The notes under the pieces are model-generated. The model had not been told where the DNA came from. It saw only the letters and a list, made by a program, of their open reading frames with translations, and made no database searches. From Lachnospiraceae bacterium (lineage in GTDB: Bacteria; Bacillota; Clostridia; Lachnospirales; Lachnospiraceae), in assembly GCA_017619635.1 (NCBI GenBank), contig JAFZRZ010000036.1, positions 1 through 64,000 on the forward strand: 64,000 bases of DNA. The letters are read 5' to 3'. This document shows, in pieces, positions 34,919 to 43,700 of the stretch; positions within the stretch are counted from its first letter, which is position 1; every line of letters begins with the position of its first letter. A program made the position numbers and the translations under genes.

Positions 34919-36829
34919 ATGGCTGAAAAGTTCAAACGCTGGGCGGGTTTTGATCCACACAGCCAGTATGTCAGGAACTACATAGATTCATCCAACATGA
35001 AGGCTGCCATGTGCATGTCGTTCTTTGTCATGTTCGTGGAAGCATGGATGATACTCAGAACATTTGCCATAATCCTGTTTAAGATAGAGAACAGGAGTCA
35101 GGAATGGATAAGGACACATATGTGTCTTTATGTTGTCATGCTCATCATAGCCACAACGATGTTCGTGTTCTCATATCGCTATCTTCGCGTTAAGAAGAGG
35201 TCTCACAAGACCGTGATGATATGGGTGAGCATTTATAGTCTGATCAGTGCCACATTCGGTATATATGTTTCATTTTTGGATTATACCAAGGGAGAACAGA
35301 TACTTAGCTTTATAACGATGGTGCTCTTTGTTGAGTGTCTTATAGTATGGCGCCCTTATGTGTCGTTTGTTATCCTTACAGCATCGTTTGGTGTGTTCTA
35401 CGCCCTATGTGCAAGTGCGTTTCCTGCAACAGTCGCAACAAAGATAAACCTGTTCACCACATGGGTCGCAGCTATCATGATATCTGTAAGCAACTACAAC
35501 CAGAGACTCAATGAGGCTCAAAAGGATCAGGGCCTTGAAGAGATATCTACACATGATGAGCTTACTGGTATCTCAAACATGAGACACTTCCGTAAGAGAG
35601 CGCAGTTCATGCTTCAGAATGCTTTTGAGCATGAGAGGACTCTTACATTCATGTTCTTTGATATAGAGAACTTTAAGACATACAATGAACGTTACGGTTT
35701 CATAAGAGGAAATGAACTCCTCTGTAAGATGGCTGTTGCCATAAAGGATGAGTTTGCTGTGGGAGAGACGGCAAGACTTTCAGATGATCACTTTGTGGCT
35801 CTGGTTGATGAGGAAGAGTACGCATACGAAAAACATATAGAGAATCTTAACAGGACATTAAAAGAGCTTGAAGGAGATACATATCTAAGATTAAGAGTCG
35901 GTATATATCATACTGAAGGCATGAAAAAGGACGGCTCTGAGCCTGAGGATATAAATCTGTTATGTGACAGAGCCCGCTTTGCAGCAGGCAGCATCAAGCA
36001 GATGGCTGATGTTTCATACTGCATATATGATGAGAAACTCCATGAACAGCAAAGAAGAAAACGCTATATCATAAGTCATCTTGACAATGCTGTGGTCGAC
36101 GGTCACATACAGGTATATTATCAGCCGATAATCGATGCCGAAACAGGAAAGGTATGCAGCTTGGAAGCATTGGCCAGATGGAACGATCCGGTATACGGAC
36201 TGTTGTCACCAGGTGAATTTATAGAAGCTCTTGAAGAGTTCAGACTTATACATAAACTTGATAAATATGTTGTGGATCTGGTATGCGGAGATATAAGGGA
36301 CGAACTCGAAAACGGAAAGCATCCTTTGCCTGTATCAGTCAATCTTTCAAGACTTGATTTTGAACTGTGTGATATAGCGAAGATAATTATAGATACAACT
36401 AAGGGTCTGGACAGAAAGTATCTGGTGATAGAAGTAACAGAGAGTGCACTTTCAATGAACCAGTCACAGCTTGGAGATGCTGTAGGTAAGCTTAGGGAAG
36501 AAGGCTTCAGCGTATGGCTCGATGATTTTGGAAGCGGTTATTCTTCGCTTAATGTCCTTAAGGATTACAGCTTTGATCTGTTAAAGATCGATATGCGTTT
36601 CTTAGAGGGCTTTGGAAAGAACGAGAACTTAAGACCCATACTTGAGACTATAATAGAACTTTGTGAAGTTTTAAATATGAAGGCTCTTGCCGAGGGCGTT
36701 GAGACGCAGCAGGAATATGATTTTCTAAAGAGCATAGGATGTGACAGGGTACAGGGTTATCTGTTCTCCAAACCTGTTACAAGGGTGGATCTTAAAACAA
36801 TGTTTAACGAAGGCAAGCTGCCTGTATAA
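34919..36829 (+). CDS. Membrane GGDEF-EAL protein, probable c-di-GMP phosphodiesterase
   Basis: This encodes 636 residues behind GAGGGG. About six membrane helices (28-200) lead to a GGDEF-like domain (about 215-370; HDELTGISNMRHF) whose signature is degraded to SDDHF, so it should not make c-di-GMP. The EAL domain (about 385-630) keeps its catalytic parts: LEALARW, VNLSR, EVTESA, DDFGSGYSSL, LLKIDMRF and AEGVET. It probably degrades c-di-GMP, with the GGDEF part as a nucleotide-sensing module and the membrane part as sensor. It is monocistronic, ending at a terminator. Confidence 0.93.
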   Translation: MAEKFKRWAGFDPHSQYVRNYIDSSNMKAAMCMSFFVMFVEAWMILRTFAIILFKIENRSQEWIRTHMCLYVVMLIIATTMFVFSYRYLRVKKRSHKTVMIWVSIYSLISATFGIYVSFLDYTKGEQILSFITMVLFVECLIVWRPYVSFVILTASFGVFYALCASAFPATVATKINLFTTWVAAIMISVSNYNQRLNEAQKDQGLEEISTHDELTGISNMRHFRKRAQFMLQNAFEHERTLTFMFFDIENFKTYNERYGFIRGNELLCKMAVAIKDEFAVGETARLSDDHFVALVDEEEYAYEKHIENLNRTLKELEGDTYLRLRVGIYHTEGMKKDGSEPEDINLLCDRARFAAGSIKQMADVSYCIYDEKLHEQQRRKRYIISHLDNAVVDGHIQVYYQPIIDAETGKVCSLEALARWNDPVYGLLSPGEFIEALEEFRLIHKLDKYVVDLVCGDIRDELENGKHPLPVSVNLSRLDFELCDIAKIIIDTTKGLDRKYLVIEVTESALSMNQSQLGDAVGKLREEGFSVWLDDFGSGYSSLNVLKDYSFDLLKIDMRFLEGFGKNENLRPILETIIELCEVLNMKALAEGVETQQEYDFLKSIGCDRVQGYLFSKPVTRVDLKTMFNEGKLPV

Positions 36830-36837
36830 TGTTTGAC

Positions 36838-36874
36838 AAAAGGCGTGTTAGGGCTATGGTCCGTACACGCTTTT
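36838..36874 (+). terminator. Terminator after the GGDEF-EAL gene
   Basis: AAAAGGCGTGT (36838-36848) pairs with ACACGCTTTT (36865-36874) with one bulged G. The ending TTTT gives an intrinsic terminator of moderate strength. Confidence 0.65.
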
Positions 36875-36908
36875 ACAATTCGCGAACGATATTCATTTGT
36901 GAAGTTTA

Positions 36909-36937
36909 TTGACAAAACGGATGGAACGATGTATCTT
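36909..36937 (+). promoter_or_regulatory. Promoter of the HigBA module
   Basis: TTGACA (36909-36914), 17-base spacer, TATCTT (36932-36937). The leader to the higB ATG is about 27 bases. The consensus -35 fits a constitutive promoter that HigA would repress; no clear palindrome was found. Confidence 0.65.
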
Positions 36938-36970
36938 TAATACAGAAGTACTAATGGAGAACAGAAGTAA

Positions 36971-37252
36971 ATGATAACAGAATGGCATGACAAAGAAGCC
37001 GAAAAAATATGGAATATGAAATTCTCGACGAAGCTGCCTCATGACATTCAGAAGACAGTAAGGAGAAAGCTTGTAATGATTCATTCTGCTGCAAGCATCA
37101 ATGACTTGAGGATTCCGCCGTCCAATCATCTTGAAGAATTAAAAGGTGATCGAGAGGGACAGCATAGTATTAGAATTAATGATCAATATCGAATCTGTTT
37201 TTACTGGAATAATGGAAATGTGATCATTCAGGAAATCGGTGATTATCATTAA
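36971..37252 (+). CDS. higB: HigB-type toxin (RelE/ParE fold ribosome-dependent mRNase)
   Basis: This encodes 93 residues with a weak purine-rich ribosome site. It has the HigB pattern: KIWNMKFSTKLPHDIQKTV in the first helices, then LRIPPSNHLEELKGDREGQHSIRINDQYRICFYW, the strand pair that forms the active surface, and a C-terminal EIGDYH with the conserved His. It cleaves mRNA on the ribosome. Toxin-first order followed by HigA 13 bases later is the hallmark of higBA loci. Confidence 0.93.
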   Translation: MITEWHDKEAEKIWNMKFSTKLPHDIQKTVRRKLVMIHSAASINDLRIPPSNHLEELKGDREGQHSIRINDQYRICFYWNNGNVIIQEIGDYH

Positions 37253-37265
37253 GGAGGGGACCTGT

Positions 37266-37568
37266 ATGATAGCTTTGGAACCTACATCACCAGGAGAAGT
37301 ATTACAGGAAGAATTCCTGGAACCAATGAATGTAACAGCATATAGACTTGCAAAGGAGGTACACATCCCTCAGTCAAGGATCAGTGATATCATAAGTGGT
37401 AAAAGAGGAATTACAGCTGATACTGCTATGAGGTTTGCAATGTACTTTGGAACTACTCCACAGTTTTGGCTGAATATTCAGAATCAGTATGATCTTGATA
37501 TGCTTAAGGTATCAGGCAAGGTTGTGGATATGTCAGATATTAGACCTTACAATCTAATGCAGGGTTAA
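37266..37568 (+). CDS. higA: HigA-type antitoxin with XRE DNA-binding domain
   Basis: The start is ATG 37266 behind AAGGAGGGG; an in-frame upstream codon at 37239 overlaps higB. It has 100 residues: SPGEVLQEEFLEPMNVTAYRLA (family signature), an HTH with IPQSRISDIISGKRGIT, and FWLNIQNQYDLD at the dimer helix. It neutralises HigB and represses the operon. The very strong ribosome site compared with higB would keep antitoxin in excess. Confidence 0.93.
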   Translation: MIALEPTSPGEVLQEEFLEPMNVTAYRLAKEVHIPQSRISDIISGKRGITADTAMRFAMYFGTTPQFWLNIQNQYDLDMLKVSGKVVDMSDIRPYNLMQG

Positions 37569-37571
37569 GGG

Positions 37572-37736
37572 TTGCGATTTGGCTGCAAAAAGATAAAAAG
37601 CAAAAGATTCGATGAAATAGATAAAGTGGCTAAAGAACTTAATGTCGATACTAAAGGGGCTTTCATAAATATGATCTTAGTTTATAATAACCGGTATGCT
37701 AAAGATCATTTTGAAGAGTTTGATCGAGAACATTAG
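37572..37736 (+). CDS. Small third frame after higBA, possible gene remnant
   Basis: An open frame of 54 codons starts at TTG 37572, with AAGGG immediately upstream, only 3 bases after higA. It reads KRFDEIDKVAKELNVDTKGA then INMILVYNNRYAKDHFEEFD, a charged helical peptide with a regular coding look. It may be a third member of the operon or the C-terminal remains of a small regulator. No family is recognised, and the poor start codon context keeps confidence low. Confidence 0.35.
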   Translation: MRFGCKKIKSKRFDEIDKVAKELNVDTKGAFINMILVYNNRYAKDHFEEFDREH

Positions 37737-37866
37737 CCATGACCGCCAGGTTAAACTTTTTAGCGCTTAAGATATTTATTCTTCTAAAACCTTAGAGGAA
37801 GCATTACTTGATATAGTAAGGTAATAAGTATAGTATTTGAATAATAAATAAAGAAGGTCAAAAGAG

Positions 37867-39153
37867 ATGGCATTTATAAGAAAAGGACAGATTGAAAAAA
37901 TAGATAAGAAAGTTTTTCTTGCAACAGCTACCATGCATGGCGAGGAGATGAAATATATACAGGAGGCTTATGATACCAACTGGATGACTACAGTCGGAAA
38001 GAACATAGATGAGTCGGAAGCCATGATATGTTCAAAGGTCGGATGTGACTATGCTGTAGGTCTTGCGAGCGGTACATCAGCTTTACATATGGCTGTTAAA
38101 CTCGCAGGTATAGATCTTTATGGACAGCCTTCTGTTGGACATGGCGCCATAGAGGGTAAGAGAGTGTTCTGTACCGATATGACATTTGACGCAACAGTCA
38201 ATCCTATCGTTTATGAAGGCGGAATACCTGTTTTCATAGATACGGAATATGATACCTGGAACATGGATCCGGTTGCTCTTGAAAAGGCTTTTGAGATATA
38301 TCCTGAAGTCAAGCTTGTAATGTTAGCTAATCTTTATGGAACACCTGCAAAGCTTTCAGAGATCAAAAGGATCTGTGATGACCACGGTGCGATCCTTATT
38401 GAGGATGCAGCTGAATCGTTAGGCGCTTCATACAAGGGTAAGCAGACAGGAACATTTGGAAAGTATAACTGTATCAGCTTTAACGGAAACAAGATCATCA
38501 CCGGATCTTCAGGCGGTATGCTCTTGACAGGCAGTAAAGCAGCTGCAGAGAAAGTAAGAAAGTGGTCTACTCAGGCTCGTGAAGCTGCTCCCTGGTATCA
38601 GCATGAGGAATTGGGTTATAACTATCGAATGAGCAATGTTATAGCAGGTGTCATAAGAGGACAGATCCCATACCTTGAAGAGCATATAGCTCTTAAAAAG
38701 GCTATATACGAAAGATACAAGGAAGGATTAAAAGGACTTCCTGTATCAATGAATCCATTTGATGAAGCAAACAGTGAGCCTAACTTCTGGTTAAGCTGTC
38801 TTATAGTTGATAAAGATGCCATGTGCAGACAGGTAAGAAACGACAGAGAAGCGATTTATATTCCGGAGACCGGAAAGTCTTGTCCTACAGAGATCCTCGA
38901 AGCGATCGTAAGTGTCAATGCAGAAGGACGTCCTATATGGAAGCCCATGCATATGCAGCCTATATACAGGATGAATGCATTTGTAACAAAGAACGGAAAC
39001 GGAAGAGCGATGACAAATGCCTACATCGCAGGTGAAGCAACAGATGTCGGAGCGGATATATTTGACAGAGGCTTATGCCTTCCTTCCGATAACAAGATGA
39101 CGATTAAACAGCAGGAAGTTGTTATAGAAACAATAAGAGCATGCTTTGAATAG
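37867..39153 (+). CDS. DegT/DnrJ/EryC1/StrS-type PLP aminotransferase
   Basis: This encodes 428 residues. It is a fold-type I PLP enzyme of the nucleotide-sugar aminotransferase group: GLASGTSALHMAVKL binds the cofactor phosphate, IEDAAESLG holds the Asp contacting the pyridine nitrogen, and SFNGNKIIT supplies the Schiff-base Lys. NYRMSNVIAGVIRGQ is also typical. Such enzymes add amino groups to keto-sugars for glycans, cofactors or antibiotics. It stands alone, about 6 kb before the EPS genes, and may serve that pathway. Confidence 0.9.
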   Translation: MAFIRKGQIEKIDKKVFLATATMHGEEMKYIQEAYDTNWMTTVGKNIDESEAMICSKVGCDYAVGLASGTSALHMAVKLAGIDLYGQPSVGHGAIEGKRVFCTDMTFDATVNPIVYEGGIPVFIDTEYDTWNMDPVALEKAFEIYPEVKLVMLANLYGTPAKLSEIKRICDDHGAILIEDAAESLGASYKGKQTGTFGKYNCISFNGNKIITGSSGGMLLTGSKAAAEKVRKWSTQAREAAPWYQHEELGYNYRMSNVIAGVIRGQIPYLEEHIALKKAIYERYKEGLKGLPVSMNPFDEANSEPNFWLSCLIVDKDAMCRQVRNDREAIYIPETGKSCPTEILEAIVSVNAEGRPIWKPMHMQPIYRMNAFVTKNGNGRAMTNAYIAGEATDVGADIFDRGLCLPSDNKMTIKQQEVVIETIRACFE

Positions 39154-39229
39154 CAGATGAGAATTATAAGAGACATATATTTATAGTTAAGTAGGTGATG
39201 CACAGCCATATAAATGAGCGAGTTAATGT

Positions 39230-39279
39230 GGCTTGTCGCTTTAGTTTATTGTGTCAACTAAAGTGACAGGCCCTTTTTT
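39230..39279 (+). terminator. Terminator after the aminotransferase
   Basis: GGCTTGTCGCTTTAGTT (39230-39246) pairs, with G-U wobbles, with AACTAAAGTGACAGGCC (39256-39272) and is followed by a run of six T residues. Strong. Confidence 0.85.
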
Positions 39280-39302
39280 ATGTTTGTGACTTATTATAGT
39301 AG

Positions 39303-39408
39303 TTATTCGCTTTAAAAATAATCAAAACGAATAACATCACAATTAAAACGAATAAAATCATGTTTATAACGAATAACGATTGACATGGCCTTAGCAGTAT
39401 AATAGTAT
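39303..39408 (+). promoter_or_regulatory. Promoter with 21-bp-phased AACGAATAA sites
   Basis: AACGAATAA occurs at 39326-39334, 39347-39355 and 39368-39376, start points exactly 21 bp apart. An inverted relative (TTATTCGCT, 39303-39311) lies upstream. The last copy ends just before TTGACA (39380-39385), which has a 17-base spacer to TAGTAT (39403-39408). Two-turn phasing places the sites on one DNA face, as for an activator or cooperative repressor. Confidence 0.75.
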
Positions 39409-39431
39409 AAATGATAGAAGGAGATGCTGTG

Positions 39432-40454
39432 ATGAAATTCAATGACGAAAAAAAACAATCTATCATATTATATATACTTGAAAAAATAGAACAAAATGAT
39501 GATAGAATCTCAAATGCTGTTGCACAAGCTTTTGATGTAAATCAGAATACAGTGCACACATATATCAATGAATTAGTAGATAATGATGTTATTAGACGCG
39601 TAAAAAGAGGTAAATATGAATTAATAAAAAAGCAATATGAATATACGCTTCAGCGTTCAAAAGGTGAATTGGATACGGACACGTATGCTTATGAGCATTG
39701 TTTGTTTGACTATGTAAAAAAATATGGACAAAATATAGAAGCTATTTGGAGTTATGCATTCAGCGAAATGATTAATAATGTTATGGATCATTCTCAAGCT
39801 GAAAATGTAAAAATCATAATAGAACAAGATTATTTAAATACAAATGTTGCCATTTTAGATGATGGGATTGGTATATTTAAAAAAATAAAAGATTATTTTG
39901 GGTTCAATACATTAGAAGAAGCTATAAGTGAGTTGTTTAAAGGAAAGCTGACTACAGACGTAGAGAATCATTCTGGAGAAGGCATTTTTTTTAGTTCAAA
40001 ATTGATGGATGATTTTTTAATTGTATCCTCCGGGAGAATATTCACAAACAATAAATATGACAATAGTAGAATAATAGATTTGGCAGATACAAATATTGAG
40101 GGGACAGGAGTGTATATGAGTTTATCAAATTTTTCACACAAGAATCCTCAGGATGTATTTGACCTCTATGCTAACATAGATGGTGGCTTTATTAAGACAA
40201 AAATTCCTTTGAAGAATATTTTTGATACATCTCCGGTATCACGTTCCCAAGCCAAGAGGGTTTGTAATCGATTGGAAAAGTTTAAAGAGGTAGTTATAGA
40301 CTTCGAGGGAGTACAATGGATGGGGCAGGGATTCGCTCATCAAATATTTGTAATCTTCTCCAGAGAACACCCGGATATTCAGTTAATACCGATTAATATG
40401 AATGAAGATATAACTAAAATGTATGTTCATGTAATGGGCGAGGTTGGTCGCTGA
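39432..40454 (+). CDS. wHTH / histidine-kinase-like ATPase / STAS-like (DUF4325) regulator
   Basis: This encodes 340 residues from ATG 39432 behind AGAAGGAG. An N-terminal winged helix (about 5-70; NTVHTYINELVDNDVIRRVK) is followed by a GHKL-type ATPase domain (about 85-225). The latter has an N box AFSEMINNVMDHS, a G1 box AILDDGIGIF and a G2 box HSGEGIFFSS. A DUF4325 STAS-like domain (about 265-335) closes it. There is no phospho-acceptor His or membrane segment, so it is a soluble DNA-binding switch, not a classical kinase. It probably binds the phased repeats upstream of its own gene. Targets are unknown. Confidence 0.85.
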   Translation: MKFNDEKKQSIILYILEKIEQNDDRISNAVAQAFDVNQNTVHTYINELVDNDVIRRVKRGKYELIKKQYEYTLQRSKGELDTDTYAYEHCLFDYVKKYGQNIEAIWSYAFSEMINNVMDHSQAENVKIIIEQDYLNTNVAILDDGIGIFKKIKDYFGFNTLEEAISELFKGKLTTDVENHSGEGIFFSSKLMDDFLIVSSGRIFTNNKYDNSRIIDLADTNIEGTGVYMSLSNFSHKNPQDVFDLYANIDGGFIKTKIPLKNIFDTSPVSRSQAKRVCNRLEKFKEVVIDFEGVQWMGQGFAHQIFVIFSREHPDIQLIPINMNEDITKMYVHVMGEVGR

Positions 40455-40697
40455 AAGATGCAATGGTTCGTTTGGCAACAGAATATATTTTGATTAAGCG
40501 GATTGTTAATTCAAATACTTCATAATGAGTGATGATGGTATTAAAAATGCCTTGGTCACATACAGTAACCTAAAGCTTTAGGCATACGCAAGAAACTGAA
40601 ATCATTTATACCAATTATGAAACTTCTGTGTTATACTGATTTCTGATGATGTAATCGGGCACGAAGCCTAAAACAAAAATGAATTGGAGAAAGAAAA

Positions 40698-41696
40698 ATG
40701 AAACAGAGAACACCACTTGTAAGCCACATATTCACAGCCGATCCTTCGGCTCATGTATTTAATGATAAGATATATGTATATCCGTCACACGATATCGCAC
40801 ATGAAGGCGAGGATGATGATGACGGTGGCGAGTATCAGATGGAGGATTATCATGTTCTTTCACTTGATGATCTTGATGCTGACTGCGTAGACAACGGAGA
40901 AGCTCTTCACATGAAGGATGTTCCGTGGGTAAGCAAGCAGATGTGGGCACCTGATGCAGCTTTCAAGGATGGAAAGTATTATCTGTACTTCCCTGCAAGA
41001 GATAAAGAAGGAATATTCCGTGTCGGTGTTGCTGTAGGTGACAGCCCGGTAGGACCTTTTAAGGCTGAACCTGAAGCAATTGAGGGCAGCATGAGCATCG
41101 ATCCTGCTGTATTTGAGGATGAGGACGGAAAGTTCTATATGTATAACGGCGGTCTCTGGGGAGGTCAGCTTGAGAAATGGCAGACAGGCTCATTTGTTGC
41201 AGGAGATCCCGGTATGATACCCGGAGCAGACGGCCCTAAGGGTGATGAAGCTGCACTTGGTCCCTTTGTTGCAGAGCTCAGTGATGATATGAAGTCTTTC
41301 AAGGAAGCACCCAAGATGGTACAGATCCTTGATGAGAACGGTGAACCTATTAAGGCATCAGATGAGGACAGAAGATATTTCGAAGGTCCCTGGATGCATA
41401 AATACAATGGACTTTACTATCTGTCATACTCGACAGGTACAACACATTACCTCGTATATGCTACAGGAACAGATCCTATGGGTCCCTTCACATACAGAGG
41501 AAGACTGATGGAGCCTGTACTTGGATGGACAACACATCATTCCATCATCGAGTATCATGGTAAATGGTATCTGTTCTATCATGACTGCGAGCTTTCAAAT
41601 GGTATCAACCACCGCAGAAATGTTAAATACACAGAGATAGAATACAATGAGGACGGTACTATAAAGACAGTATTCCCTTATGATCATATCAAATAG
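40698..41696 (+). CDS. Cytoplasmic GH43-family glycosidase
   Basis: This encodes 332 residues behind TTGGAGAAAG. It is a five-bladed beta-propeller glycosidase of family GH43: the general base in FTADPSAHVF (Asp15), the pKa-modulating Asp in SIDPAVFEDEDG, and the acid in RRYFEGPWMHK. There is no signal peptide or binding module, so it would split imported arabino- or xylo-oligosaccharides. Which sugar it removes cannot be told from the sequence. Like the GH5 enzyme at 8568 it is intracellular and not linked to a transporter. Confidence 0.9.
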   Translation: MKQRTPLVSHIFTADPSAHVFNDKIYVYPSHDIAHEGEDDDDGGEYQMEDYHVLSLDDLDADCVDNGEALHMKDVPWVSKQMWAPDAAFKDGKYYLYFPARDKEGIFRVGVAVGDSPVGPFKAEPEAIEGSMSIDPAVFEDEDGKFYMYNGGLWGGQLEKWQTGSFVAGDPGMIPGADGPKGDEAALGPFVAELSDDMKSFKEAPKMVQILDENGEPIKASDEDRRYFEGPWMHKYNGLYYLSYSTGTTHYLVYATGTDPMGPFTYRGRLMEPVLGWTTHHSIIEYHGKWYLFYHDCELSNGINHRRNVKYTEIEYNEDGTIKTVFPYDHIK

Positions 41697-41722
41697 ATCA
41701 TATCCATAATGATTATTATGCG

Positions 41723-41751
41723 GCGCTCCAGCAATGGGGCGCTGTTCTTTT
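41723..41751 (+). terminator. Terminator after the GH43 gene
   Basis: GCGCTCC (41723-41729) pairs with GGGGCGC (41736-41742) with one G-U pair and is followed by TGTTCTTTT. Confidence 0.65.
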
Positions 41752-41954
41752 GTACAGGAGGATCCAGAGGATTTTGGAGACACACATCTGTTACGCTGAT
41801 AGTCTAATATATACTGTGTTTGAAACGGGGGCGCAGGGCAGTTTACATATAAGTTTTTAACATCTTACATAATAATCCGGGTAGATAAAATCACTATTTG
41901 TGTGGAATTGACAATTGTTAGAAACAAAATTTGTTGTATTATTATAATGTAAAG

Positions 41955-41993
41955 GCAAAAGAAGACAGCAAAAGAAGACACAAAAAGAAGACC
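41955..41993 (+). repeat. Three 13-bp tandem repeats
   Basis: GCAAAAGAAGACA occurs twice in direct succession (41955 and 41968) and a third, altered copy follows (from 41981). They lie in the 450-bp gene-free stretch before 42149, upstream of two promoters. They may be binding sites or simply slippage products. Confidence 0.7.
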
Positions 41994-42005
41994 CTAAACC
42001 TCATG

Positions 42006-42035
42006 TTGACAATATATATTGTGGCAGGGTAAAAT
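42006..42035 (+). promoter_or_regulatory. Upstream promoter for the 42149 gene
   Basis: TTGACA (42006-42011), 18-base spacer, TAAAAT (42030-42035). It is the more distant of two candidate promoters for the coiled-coil membrane protein. Confidence 0.55.
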
Positions 42036-42082
42036 GTTAAAGGTATATTTAGTGGTTAACATAATCAATTACCAAATATGGG

Positions 42083-42121
42083 TTTACGTAAACTGATTTA
42101 TATGTTATAATAAATCAGTTT
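42083..42121 (+). promoter_or_regulatory. Proximal promoter inside an 11-bp inverted repeat
   Basis: TTTACG (42083-42088), 17 bases, TATAAT (42106-42111) with a TGT extension. The arms AAACTGATTTA (42090-42100) and TAAATCAGTTT (42111-42121) enclose the -10 box. A dimeric regulator binding here would block polymerase. Confidence 0.65.
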
Positions 42122-42148
42122 GAAGGATAATTGATGAAAGGTGGGATT

Positions 42149-43081
42149 ATGCAGAGAAACTCAATTCTTATAATTTCCCTTATATCAATCAATATCATAT
42201 TGGTCATTATCTGTGGTTTCTTCTATATAAAGAAGGACAGATCAGAGCCTAAGATAGCATTTGAAGCTAATGAGACCGTATATACGGTTGGAATGGATAC
42301 AAATGATCTGCTTACAGGTATGACAGCTGTAGATAATAAAGACGGTGACATTTCTGACAGAATCGTAATCGAGAAGATTCTCGAGAACAAAGATAAGAAT
42401 GCTGCGGTTGTTTATTATGCTGTCTGCGATTATGATGGCAATGTGGCAAAAGCAAGCCGTGAATTTCCGGCAAGATTTGATCTTTTGGCAAGTGCGCAGG
42501 TAAGTGATTCGGCAAATAATGCCGATACAGATACTGTTGAAAAACAGCAGGATGAGGAAGCAAAAGCGGCAGAAGAAGCTGCTAAGGCTGAGGAAGAGGC
42601 AAGACTTGCTGAAGAGGAAGCTCAAAGAGCGGCAGAGGAAGCGGCTCAGGCAGAAGAAGAGGCCAGAAAAGCTGAGGAAGAAGCAAAAGCAGCGGAAGAA
42701 GCCAAGAAAGCTGAGGAAGAGGCGAAGAAGGCTGAAGAAGAAGCCAAGAAAACCGATGCTGAAAAGAAGGCTGAAGAGGAAAAGAAAGCGGCAGAAGCAG
42801 CTGCTGCAGCTGCAGAGGCGGCTAAGAAGTCAGCAAGTGCTCCTTATATAGAACTCAAATATACAGAGTGCAAGGTCCCGATTGGAGGAGGCGTTCCCTG
42901 GGCTGATGCGATTAAGACATTAAAAGATGATAAGGATGGATATGAAGCATTATTCAGAAACCTTATCGCATCAAAGTTTGATAACAGCAAGGCTGGGGAT
43001 GCGAAAGTTACCTTATATACAACAGACTCGGATAAGAATAAATCAAACACAGTTACAATGACTGTACATGTAGTACAGTAG
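42149..43081 (+). CDS. Membrane-anchored protein with HYR/DUF5011-like domain and Ala/Glu/Lys coiled coil
   Basis: ATG 42149 behind AAGGTGGG is preferred (310 residues); ATG 42134 behind AAGGA is an alternative adding five residues. A single N-terminal helix (about 5-25) anchors the protein outside the cell. Residues 33-110 (VGMDTNDLLTGMTAVDNKDG) resemble the immunoglobulin-like DUF5011/HYR modules of surface proteins. A long Ala/Glu/Lys coiled coil (about 130-230, TolA-like) follows, and then a C-terminal beta module related in layout to the first. It may span the wall. It precedes a small secreted protein and the EPS operon. Confidence 0.75.
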   Translation: MQRNSILIISLISINIILVIICGFFYIKKDRSEPKIAFEANETVYTVGMDTNDLLTGMTAVDNKDGDISDRIVIEKILENKDKNAAVVYYAVCDYDGNVAKASREFPARFDLLASAQVSDSANNADTDTVEKQQDEEAKAAEEAAKAEEEARLAEEEAQRAAEEAAQAEEEARKAEEEAKAAEEAKKAEEEAKKAEEEAKKTDAEKKAEEEKKAAEAAAAAAEAAKKSASAPYIELKYTECKVPIGGGVPWADAIKTLKDDKDGYEALFRNLIASKFDNSKAGDAKVTLYTTDSDKNKSNTVTMTVHVVQ

Positions 43082-43160
43082 ATCACTATGGTATCAACGC
43101 TTCGGCGATGATATATATTACGCTTCACAGACTACGAAAGGAGGAAAAAAACAAAACCAC

Positions 43161-43679
43161 ATGAAAAAGTTTTTAGCACTAGTATTAGTAGGCGTTATGA
43201 CAGTTGGTACAGCAGTAATGGCTGCAGGTTCACCTTCAGCAAATGCTGTAAACGCTACATTGGAGCAGGCTGCTAAGGAAGACAACATGTCTATCCAGGA
43301 AGAGTCTAACAACGCTCTTGTAGATGCTGATGCAGGTATCGATAAAAATGACGCTATAGCAGTTGGTGTTCCTCAGGGAACAATTATCAACGGCGTAAAG
43401 ACCAACTTCTCTATCAGACTCAGAAGAGCTACAAAGAAAGAGGTTGAAGCTGGTCAGACAATAACAATCAAAGGTAAGAAGTTCAGAAGAGCCCTTAAGG
43501 TTAAGAATAAACCTGCAGGTACAGTAATATTTAATGTTTATATTCCTTCTGGAGCTGACGGTGTTGTAGCTTATCAGATTATTGGTGGACAGAAAGTTCA
43601 GCTTACAACAGCTAAAGTTTCTGATAATAAACTTTCTGTAGCTATTACAAATGATTCAGTTATTTATCTTTACAAATAA
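43161..43679 (+). CDS. Small secreted protein of unknown function
   Basis: This encodes 172 residues. The signal peptide MKKFLALVLVGVMTVGTAVM ends at about AAGSPSA; the mature part is acidic at first (EQAAKEDNMSIQEESNN) and beta-rich and basic later (RLRRATKKEVEAGQTITIKG). The AAAGGAGG ribosome site lies 16 bases before the ATG, unusually far, and no other start fits better. Simple codon use (many GCT, ACA, GTA) suggests high expression. No family is recognised. Two palindromes and a terminator-like hairpin follow. Confidence 0.75.
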   Translation: MKKFLALVLVGVMTVGTAVMAAGSPSANAVNATLEQAAKEDNMSIQEESNNALVDADAGIDKNDAIAVGVPQGTIINGVKTNFSIRLRRATKKEVEAGQTITIKGKKFRRALKVKNKPAGTVIFNVYIPSGADGVVAYQIIGGQKVQLTTAKVSDNKLSVAITNDSVIYLYK

Positions 43680-43700
43680 GTAACACAAAAAGATATATTT

